Assembly (NCBI GenBank): GCA_042091495.1
Contig: JBELHJ010000059.1
Location: 1-13,272 of the forward strand
From: JBELHJ01 sp042091495
GTDB taxonomy: Bacteria > Bacteroidota > Bacteroidia > Flavobacteriales > Flavobacteriaceae
DNA length: 13,272 nucleotides
Direction: 5' to 3'
Shown in pieces: positions 6,830-13,272 of this stretch (position 1 is the stretch's first letter; each line of letters starts with the position of its first letter). Position numbers and translations under genes: made by a program. A model generated the notes under the pieces. That model did no database searches, had not been told where the DNA came from, and saw nothing but the letters and a program-made list of their open reading frames with translations.

Positions 6830-8317
6830 ATGAATTTAAGTATCCCTATACACATGATGAGAATAGTATTTTGCCTAATAAGTATGGTTGTATTTGGTCA
6901 GAATTCAAGCACTAATCCACCTAATATTATTTTTATTTTATTAGACGATTTGGGTAAGGAATGGGTTGAAGCCTATGAGTCTGATGTTATAAAAACACCT
7001 CATATTGATCAATTAGCTTTAGAGGGCATGCAATTCAATAATGCTTGGTCAATGCCGCAATGTACACCATCAAGGGTGACGTTCTTAACGGGTCAGTATC
7101 CCTTTAGGCACGGTTGGGTAAATCATTATGATGTGCCAAGGTGGGGCCATGGTGTCAATTTTGATTCCAAAAAAAATCCAAGTGTAGCTAAACTTATGAA
7201 AACAGCAGGGTATAAAACGTGTGCTGCTGGGAAATGGCAAATCAATGATTTTAGAATTCAACCCAAGGTAATGAATGACCATGGTTTTGATGCCTATTGT
7301 ATGTGGACAGGTGGAGAGCGTGGTAATACCAAAAAAAGTGATTTGCGTTATTGGGACCCATACATTCATACCAAATCTGGAAGTAAAACATATAAGGGGC
7401 AATTTGGAGAGGATATTTTTAGTGATTTTATTATTGATTTTATGACTGAAAATAAGTCGCAACCTATGTTTGTGTACTACCCCATGTGCTTACCCCACGG
7501 TCCTTTAACAACTACACCGGCTAAGCCTAATGCAAAAACTAAAGCAGAGAAGCATATGGCTATGGTTGAGTATACTGATCTTATTCTAAATAAAATTACC
7601 ACCGCACTCGACGAGTTGGGCATTAGAGATAATACCATAATTGTTTGGAGTACCGATAACGGTACCTCAGGAAGCATAACAGGAAAACGAAAAGGAAAGC
7701 TTGTTAGAGGAGGGAAATCCTTTCTCACAGAAAATGGGGTAAATGCCCCTTTCATTGTGAATTGTCCTGGCACCGTTCCATCGGGAGTAGTGACAAATGC
7801 GCTTGTAGATTTTTCAGATCTACTTCCAACGTTTACAGATTTAGCAGGGGTTAAATTACCAACCAACTATGATTTTGATGGTAAATCTTTTAAAAATCTT
7901 ATCACTGGTAAATCAACCAAAAGCCAAAGGAATTGGATATTGACTATGGGTTCTAACCCCGCAAAACTGGATGCTCAAAATAAAGCAAGATCATTATTTA
8001 AATTTAGAGACAGAGCTATAAGAGATGAAGTTTACAAAGCTTACACAGATACTTTAAAAAATGTCGTAGAAATCTATCGTTTAGAAGACGATTTTTATGA
8101 AACTCAAAATTTAATTGAGTCTAAAGATGAGGCTGTAAAAAAAGCACTTAATAAATTCCAAAACATAGTCAACGATTTCCCAGATGAAGATGCTTCTCCA
8201 AATTATGAAACGTTGAAGTCCCCATCAGATATTGAAAAGAAGAAAATCAACGCTTCTGCAGAAGGCAGGCGCTTCAGAACAAATCATGCACCAATGCCAA
8301 AAACCTTAACAGAGTAA
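6830..8317 (+). CDS. S1-family sulfatase with CTPSR motif and KWQ variant
   Basis: The 495-residue product carries the canonical formylglycine signature CTPSR (Cys78, Arg82) followed by a TGQYPFRHG block. Other hallmarks are LLDDLG (Asp39/Asp40), LPHGP (His223), STDNG (Asp276/Asn277) and Lys296 in RGGKSFLTENG. The usual GKWH is GKWQ here (Lys135, Gln137), so the histidine that normally contacts the formylglycine is glutamine, probably a subfamily trait. The N-terminus has a type I signal peptide ending around FGQ; ATG 6830 gives a longer lead, and ATG 6854 or 6857 could also start it. There is no lipobox and no sorting tail, so it should be periplasmic. The C-terminus ends in a charged segment. 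It is the first gene of a plus-strand run of three sulfatases, 99 bp before the next. The substrate position is unknown. Confidence 0.92.
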   Translation: MNLSIPIHMMRIVFCLISMVVFGQNSSTNPPNIIFILLDDLGKEWVEAYESDVIKTPHIDQLALEGMQFNNAWSMPQCTPSRVTFLTGQYPFRHGWVNHYDVPRWGHGVNFDSKKNPSVAKLMKTAGYKTCAAGKWQINDFRIQPKVMNDHGFDAYCMWTGGERGNTKKSDLRYWDPYIHTKSGSKTYKGQFGEDIFSDFIIDFMTENKSQPMFVYYPMCLPHGPLTTTPAKPNAKTKAEKHMAMVEYTDLILNKITTALDELGIRDNTIIVWSTDNGTSGSITGKRKGKLVRGGKSFLTENGVNAPFIVNCPGTVPSGVVTNALVDFSDLLPTFTDLAGVKLPTNYDFDGKSFKNLITGKSTKSQRNWILTMGSNPAKLDAQNKARSLFKFRDRAIRDEVYKAYTDTLKNVVEIYRLEDDFYETQNLIESKDEAVKKALNKFQNIVNDFPDEDASPNYETLKSPSDIEKKKINASAEGRRFRTNHAPMPKTLTE

Positions 8318-8380
8318 AAGCTAAACTTGATTAAGGCCAAATACGCGTTTATTTAGATTAGCTACAACATAGGGCTTAGA

Positions 8381-8388
8381 TAAATTTG
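8381..8388 (+). promoter_or_regulatory. Candidate -7 element before sulfatase 3
   Basis: TAAATTTG is a perfect TAnnTTTG match, 28 bp before ATG 8417. No good TTG is found at the expected -33 position, so sulfatases 3 and 4 may have a weak or activator-dependent internal promoter, or may simply be read through from sulfatase 2. No terminator is visible between 8318 and 8416. Confidence 0.3.
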
Positions 8389-8416
8389 TTACCTTATTGT
8401 TTTAAAAAAGAACAAT

Positions 8417-10753
8417 ATGAGACGTTTTTTATTAATTGCTTTAGTGCTATCATATGAAATGTTATTAGCACAACAAAAGCCAAATGTTTTAGTAATTATA
8501 ACAGACGATGCAGGATTTAATGATTTTGGTTTTCAACACGAATTAGGTGCCCAAATGGGGTGGAGTGATATGAAGCCCTCAGATATTTATGATGCCAGTA
8601 ATTCCTTTTCTTTAACACCAAATTTAGATGCCCTTGCAGCTTCTGGAACGGTGTTTTCTAGGGGGTATGTTAGTAATTCAGTTTGTGCTACATCCAGAGC
8701 TGGACTTATAACTGGGCGCTATCAAAACCGGTTTGGCTACGAATATAATTTAGTGACTTGGCAGATGGCTCCTGATGGCAATGGAGGTTTTTTGTCTCAT
8801 GACGAAGCAGGGGTTGACGACTCAGAAGTCACCATAGCAGAGCATCTCAAGTCAGCAGGTTATGCGACTTCATGTATAGGGAAATGGCATTTAGGCGAAG
8901 AAACAGTTCACCATCCAAACAATCAAGGGTTTGACGATTTTTATGGTTTAATTTCTGGTTCTAGACATTATTGGAAAGGAGAGACACAAATGATTAAAAA
9001 ACTCCAAGATAATTCTGTTATTGTTGAAGATGATCTTGCAGATGACGATTATTTAACGGATGTTTTTACTCAGAAATCAATAGCATATATTAATGCTTCT
9101 AACGACTCAGGGAAGCCCTTTTTTCAATATTTATCTTACACAACGCCACATGGTCCATATGAAGTTAAAGAATCGGATTATAATGCCTTAGATGGCTGTA
9201 CTGATTGCGATGGAACAGACTGGGTTCAGTTTGAAGATGACACGAATCACAGGCAAGAGTATTTGGCGATGCAAAAAAGTCTCGACGATAACATTGGAAC
9301 GTTAATAAATTACCTCGAAAGCACCCCTCAAAAAGACGCTAATGGTCAAATTATTCAAGGGACTTCAATGAGAGATAACACCATAATCTTTTTTATAAAT
9401 GATAATGGGGGTCCTGGGGGTAAACCTCCAAAAAACGCACCGCTAATAGGATCTAAAAGCCAGGAGTACGAAGGCGGGTTAAGAGTACCGTTTTTTGTGA
9501 GTTGGCCTGGAACGATTCCTCAGGGTTATTATAACCATCAGGTAATCTCTTTAGATATTTTAGCTACTGCAGTTGAGGCAGCAGAATTACAGCCCTCAAC
9601 ATTTACAAATCCAATTGATGGGGTGAATTTAGTGCCACATATCCAAAATAATACTGTGGCACATGATTATTTGTATTGGCGTAAGATGGATGTCTGGTCT
9701 GTAGTTGCCAACAATGACGGGTATAAAGTTGTTGTGTCTCACGAAGACCCTGTAGATCGAACAGACGATATATTCGAAATGTATGATTTAAACTACAGCC
9801 CAAGAGAATCTGGGAAGAATAATAAGTTTAAGATTCACCCAGAGGAAACCGAAATTTTTGCTTCAGAAAACACCGAAATAGCTTTAAACTTATTAGAAAA
9901 CTTTAATACATGGAATGCTACATTGCCTTATCCAGATTATATTGGAGAAAATGTTTATGTAAATGGATATGACTGTACTTCAGTTGCGGATTGTCTACCC
10001 ATACTTGACCGTTACAATGGCGTATCTAATATTCCAGAGCCTTTAGAATTAACTTATAATGCCTCTGGAAACTGTTACTTTATTGATTCCTCTCAGGCTG
10101 TTTATGGCGGAACAGCTTCAGATCAAATTGTTAATTGTGATCGTGCTGCAAACGGCAAGATACTTAAAGCGCTTTCTGGCCCCAATAATTATATTGAATT
10201 TCAAAATATTAATGTGGATCCCAATTATGAGTCCTACAATTTAAAGGTGTATTATTTTGCATCAACAACAGCAAATAAAACCATTGATATTAAAATTAAT
10301 GGCGATGTGTTTGCAGATGACTTTGTATTAGGTTCAGGAAATGGTGGTTGTTTTGAAAATAAAGACAGTGTGGTAAAAACTATTGAAAACATTCCATTCA
10401 ATACAACATCTTCAAATACTATAAGATTATACAATAACCCAGCTATTGAGAAAATATGTATAGAATATATTCAACCCCTATCTCTAGCAAATAATAGTAT
10501 TGATAAAATGATTATTTACCCAACATTTGTTGATCAAAGTACTTATGAGTATGTAAATATCATCAACAAGGGTATATTAAGCGGTTCTTTTGAAATTACA
10601 ATTAATGATATCACTGGGCGTGAAATCTACAAACAAGACTTCAATAATAATGACAACCTAAAAATTAATTCTAGATATTTAAATGAGGGGATCAATTTTG
10701 TAACTATTAGAAATAAGGAAAAATCGACAACTAAAAAGATATTTATGTATTAG
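8417..10753 (+). CDS. T9SS-exported S1-family sulfatase with CBM6/35-like module (tandem copy 1)
   Basis: The 778-residue product has a signal peptide ending near AQQ (residue 20). A sulfatase domain (about 21-510) follows with TDDAG (Asp30/Asp31), CATSR (Cys90, Arg94), GKWHLG (Lys156, His158), TPHGP (His245), NDNGG (Asp329/Asn330) and Lys347 before EGGLRVPF. The third motif position is Thr instead of Pro or Ala. Residues about 550-687 look like a jelly-roll carbohydrate-binding module of the CBM6/35 type (YIEF, YxLKVYYFA, KTIDIKINGD). Six cysteines (520, 526, 553, 574, 645, 681) have counterparts in the neighbouring copy. Residues about 695-778 form a type A T9SS sorting domain (MIIYPTF, ITGREIYKQ, LNEGINFVTI, KKIFMY), so it should be secreted or held at the surface. 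A small insert, CTDCDGTD, at 261-268 is unique to this copy. It lies 38 bp before copy 2 and is likely co-transcribed with it. Confidence 0.93.
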   Translation: MRRFLLIALVLSYEMLLAQQKPNVLVIITDDAGFNDFGFQHELGAQMGWSDMKPSDIYDASNSFSLTPNLDALAASGTVFSRGYVSNSVCATSRAGLITGRYQNRFGYEYNLVTWQMAPDGNGGFLSHDEAGVDDSEVTIAEHLKSAGYATSCIGKWHLGEETVHHPNNQGFDDFYGLISGSRHYWKGETQMIKKLQDNSVIVEDDLADDDYLTDVFTQKSIAYINASNDSGKPFFQYLSYTTPHGPYEVKESDYNALDGCTDCDGTDWVQFEDDTNHRQEYLAMQKSLDDNIGTLINYLESTPQKDANGQIIQGTSMRDNTIIFFINDNGGPGGKPPKNAPLIGSKSQEYEGGLRVPFFVSWPGTIPQGYYNHQVISLDILATAVEAAELQPSTFTNPIDGVNLVPHIQNNTVAHDYLYWRKMDVWSVVANNDGYKVVVSHEDPVDRTDDIFEMYDLNYSPRESGKNNKFKIHPEETEIFASENTEIALNLLENFNTWNATLPYPDYIGENVYVNGYDCTSVADCLPILDRYNGVSNIPEPLELTYNASGNCYFIDSSQAVYGGTASDQIVNCDRAANGKILKALSGPNNYIEFQNINVDPNYESYNLKVYYFASTTANKTIDIKINGDVFADDFVLGSGNGGCFENKDSVVKTIENIPFNTTSSNTIRLYNNPAIEKICIEYIQPLSLANNSIDKMIIYPTFVDQSTYEYVNIINKGILSGSFEITINDITGREIYKQDFNNNDNLKINSRYLNEGINFVTIRNKEKSTTKKIFMY

Positions 10754-10791
10754 AAAAATTGTATTTTCATGACGATTAAAAATAAAAACGT

Positions 10792-13152
10792 ATGAAATAC
10801 ATTTATTCTATTGTTTTGGTGTTGCTTTCACTTTCTTTAAAAGCACAACAAAAACCTAATATACTTGTCATTATTGTTGATGATGCTGGATATGCAGATT
10901 TTGGGTTTCAACACAAAATGGCCAGTGATAAAGGATGGACCATGTTTTCCCCTGATATATATGATGTTTCAAACGGCTTTAGTTTAACTCCTAATTTGGA
11001 CGCTTTGGCAGCTTCTGGAACTGTATTTTCAAAAGGATATGTAACCAATAGTGTATGTGCTACATCAAGGGCTGGCTTATTAACAGGGCGTTATCAAAAC
11101 CGTTTTGGCTATGAATATAATCTCGTTAAAACCCAATATGCGCTTACACCCGGACGCACAATGGATCAAGCCGGTATTTTAGCCTCTGAAGTAACTGTGG
11201 CAGATGTTTTAAGTGCAGAAGGATATGATACTTCTTGTGTTGGAAAATGGCATGTAGGCTCTGAAGATGTACATCACCCTAATAATAGGGGATTCCAAAA
11301 TTTTTATGGATTAATAGAAGGATCTAGAGAATATTTTGGTGGAGATAATCGTGCTGGTAAATTCTTACAACTTAATGGCGTAAATGTTGAAAACGAACTC
11401 AGTAGTAATGATTATGTAACAGATGTGTTTACAGATAAAGCTATGGCTTTTATTGATGCATCTAATGCATCAGGAAAACCATTTTTTCAATATTTATCTT
11501 ACACCACGCCTCATGGCCCTTATCAAGCTAAACAAAGTGATATTGATGCCATGGATGGTGTAGATGAAGATCCCTTAAACCAAGGTTGGGGGACTGCAAG
11601 TGTGAGAAAAAACTATTTAGCCATGCAAAAATCTTTAGATGATAACATAGGGGAACTTATGAACTATCTTAGCAGCACCCCACAAAAAGACAGCAATGGA
11701 AACGATATTTCAGGAACCTCTTTAAACGACAATACTATTATTTTCTTCTTAAGCGATAATGGCGGCACCAATAAAAAAGGACCTATTAATAGTCCTTTAC
11801 GTGGTTTCAAGAGTAATGAATGGGAGGGGGGCTTGCGTGTACCATTTTTTGTAAAATGGCCCGATGGTGTTAACGGATTACCAAATAACAATAAAAAAGG
11901 CGGTTACTATGATCAGCAAATTATAGCCACAGATATTATGGCTTCAGCATTAGATGCAGCTGGAATAGAAGAGTCAAGTTTAACAAACCCATTGGATGGT
12001 GAAAGTGTATTTCAGCATATAGTAGATAATAGTCAAACTCACGAGTATTTATTTTGGCGGAAGTTAGATTCGTGGGCTGTTGTATCAAATAATGACGGGT
12101 ATAAGTTAGTTTTAGATTACAACACATACGAGAGGGATGACGATAGCTATTATCTGTATAAGTTAAATGACGATATTGAGGAGAATGCCAGTTTGATAAT
12201 GAATTTTTCAAATAATGAAGTACAACTTACCGATCTGAGTTTTGATACTAATATTACTCAAAATCTGATGCAAGCTTTTAATGAGTGGCAAAGTGAATTG
12301 CCCTTACCTAATTGGATTGGGAAGTATATCCTACAAGGGGCATATCCGTGCACGTTTACAAATGGAATGGACTTGACTACTTGCAGTGCCGTAAAAGCGA
12401 GGTACGAAGGTACTGGTAACCTCGTCTATGATATGGGTTTTGAAATAATTTTAGATGCTAAATGTTTTAACGTAATTGATGATAATGCTGAAAAATATGG
12501 TGATGCTGCATTGAGTGAAAATTTAATCACTTGTGATAATGCTAGTGGAGGTTATATTATGAAGAAAATGCAAAACACTGGTAGTTATGTTGAGTTTACA
12601 GGCATTGAAATGGAAGAAGGCAATTCATACTCACTTGATTATAGGTATTTTGCGTTGTCAACTCAAACAGATAAAACAGTTACAATTTACGTTAATGGTA
12701 TTCCATTTGTTGAAAATGCAATCTTAAATCCTGGTCAAGGATGGTGTTATGAGAGCAACAGTAAAGTGGCGGTTCAAACTTTTGAAAATTTACCATTATT
12801 AACAAATACATCTAATTCAATTAGAATTATCAATGACGTTTCTTATGAGGGAATATGTGTTAAAACGACTTCAAATTTAAATACACATTTAGATAAACTC
12901 AAAAAAGTAAAAGTGTATCCAACTTTTATAAATCGTTCAAATCAAAATTTCGTTTCAGTTGACCTACCAGATACAGACAACACTAATTGCTCTATTGAAG
13001 TTATGGATTACTCAGGACGTTTGTTGTCGAAATACAATTTTGAATGTAGTCAGAAAATGAAAATCCCTGTAAGTAATTTATCTAAAGGATTACATATAGT
13101 AAAAGTTAAAAGAAAAACTTTAGTTAATAGTTTTAAAATCTTTATAAAATAA
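10792..13152 (+). CDS. T9SS-exported S1-family sulfatase with CBM6/35-like module (tandem copy 2)
   Basis: The 786-residue product matches the preceding gene along its whole length: signal peptide ending near AQQ; sulfatase domain (about 21-510) with VDDAG (Asp30/Asp31), CATSR (Cys89, Arg93), GKWHVG (Lys152, His154), TPHGP (His241), SDNGG (Asp322/Asn323) and Lys340; CBM6/35-like module at about 556-693 (YVEF, YSLDYRYFA, KTVTIYVNG); and a T9SS sorting tail at about 703-786 (VKVYPTF, DYSGRLLSKY, LSKGLHIVKVK, FKIFIK). Blocks such as RYQNRFGYEYNLV are identical in both, while linkers and loops at 112-135 and 185-207 differ. This indicates an old duplication with possible change in substrate site. 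Cysteines at 520, 531, 558, 581, 652 and 689 match those of copy 1. The likely role is extracellular desulfation of the same polysaccharide at a different position or chain length. No clear terminator follows the gene. Confidence 0.93.
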   Translation: MKYIYSIVLVLLSLSLKAQQKPNILVIIVDDAGYADFGFQHKMASDKGWTMFSPDIYDVSNGFSLTPNLDALAASGTVFSKGYVTNSVCATSRAGLLTGRYQNRFGYEYNLVKTQYALTPGRTMDQAGILASEVTVADVLSAEGYDTSCVGKWHVGSEDVHHPNNRGFQNFYGLIEGSREYFGGDNRAGKFLQLNGVNVENELSSNDYVTDVFTDKAMAFIDASNASGKPFFQYLSYTTPHGPYQAKQSDIDAMDGVDEDPLNQGWGTASVRKNYLAMQKSLDDNIGELMNYLSSTPQKDSNGNDISGTSLNDNTIIFFLSDNGGTNKKGPINSPLRGFKSNEWEGGLRVPFFVKWPDGVNGLPNNNKKGGYYDQQIIATDIMASALDAAGIEESSLTNPLDGESVFQHIVDNSQTHEYLFWRKLDSWAVVSNNDGYKLVLDYNTYERDDDSYYLYKLNDDIEENASLIMNFSNNEVQLTDLSFDTNITQNLMQAFNEWQSELPLPNWIGKYILQGAYPCTFTNGMDLTTCSAVKARYEGTGNLVYDMGFEIILDAKCFNVIDDNAEKYGDAALSENLITCDNASGGYIMKKMQNTGSYVEFTGIEMEEGNSYSLDYRYFALSTQTDKTVTIYVNGIPFVENAILNPGQGWCYESNSKVAVQTFENLPLLTNTSNSIRIINDVSYEGICVKTTSNLNTHLDKLKKVKVYPTFINRSNQNFVSVDLPDTDNTNCSIEVMDYSGRLLSKYNFECSQKMKIPVSNLSKGLHIVKVKRKTLVNSFKIFIK

Positions 13153-13212
13153 TTTTCTAAAGGATAAGACATAATTTTATTAAATTAGAGTAACCTTTAT
13201 TTATCCCCCCAA

Positions 13213-13249
13213 TTAAGTAGAGGCTAATCAACTAAATTAACCTACTTAT
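13213..13249 (+). repeat. Inverted repeat TAAGTAG/CTACTTA before the last gene
   Basis: TAAGTAG (13214-13220) is complementary to CTACTTA (13242-13248), just before the ATG at 13253. The right arm in context, ACCTACTTAT (13240-13249), is identical over ten bases to the arm at 607-616 overlapping the start of the YwqK/TonB_C gene, which also has an inverted partner upstream (532-541). The role is unknown. Confidence 0.4.
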
Positions 13250-13252
13250 ATT

Positions 13253-13272
13253 ATGTCTATTCAAGCTAAAAA
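13253..13272 (+). CDS. Start of a further gene, truncated by the window edge
   Basis: ATG at 13253 opens a frame (MSIQAK) that remains open to the end of the window, 100 bp after the last sulfatase and behind a spacer with a start-proximal inverted repeat. Too little is present to identify it, and the start is uncertain. It has the same orientation as the three sulfatases. Confidence 0.35.

Noticed and set aside
7085..7866. Minus-strand open frames of 125 and 129 codons opposite sulfatase 2
   Set aside because: They lie antisense to a well-conserved sulfatase, show no family motif, and are explained as shadows of its codon usage.
1..13272. CRISPR array, insertion sequence or integron
   Set aside because: No regularly spaced direct repeats, transposase motif or paired terminal repeats were seen. 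The duplicated sulfatases are full-length diverged paralogues, not mobile copies.

Overview
The window looks like chromosomal DNA of a marine Flavobacteriaceae-type bacterium (Bacteroidota). The evidence is low G+C, AT-rich spacers with TAnnTTTG-like promoter elements and no clear Shine-Dalgarno sites, a type IX secretion (T9SS) sorting tail on two proteins, a YwqK/MORN-type protein with TonB_C domains, and many S1-family sulfatases. I cannot name the species.

Layout. Positions 1-296 hold the 3' end of a DUF1566 (Lcl_C-like) gene. A 318-bp hairpin-rich spacer follows, with at least two intrinsic terminators. Next are a secreted YwqK/MORN-repeat protein with two TonB_C-like domains (615-2090) and a 63-residue cysteine-rich protein (2148-2339). 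From about 2460 to the right end the window is a sulfated-polysaccharide utilisation locus. It contains a lipoprotein sulfatase (2572-4089), a convergent multi-pass membrane protein of unknown role (4143-4883, minus), a GH29 alpha-L-fucosidase (5015-6601, minus), and three plus-strand sulfatases (6830-8317, 8417-10753, 10792-13152). The last two are tandem paralogues that each carry a cysteine-bearing CBM6/35-like module and a T9SS tail. A further gene begins at 13253 and runs off the window.

How the genes may work together. An alpha-L-fucosidase beside four sulfatases points to a sulfated, fucose-containing glycan such as algal fucoidan or another fucosylated sulfated polysaccharide. The substrate is inferred. 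The targeting signals differ: lipoprotein, plain signal peptide, and T9SS-exported or surface-attached. This suggests desulfation on both sides of the outer membrane, with fucose release in the periplasm. No SusC/SusD pair, endo-acting hydrolase, regulator or formylglycine-generating enzyme is visible here, so the locus is probably incomplete in this window.

The most notable items are: (1) a recurring ATAACACA element, confined apart from one coding-region copy to the spacers before the first sulfatase and between the fucosidase and second sulfatase, which looks like a shared operator; (2) the tandem T9SS sulfatases with the atypical active-site motif CATSR and six conserved cysteines in the accessory module; (3) a long foldable leader before the YwqK/TonB_C gene that could hide its start codon, whose CCTACTTAT arm recurs before the gene at the right end. 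I saw no CRISPR array, insertion sequence, tRNA or rRNA.
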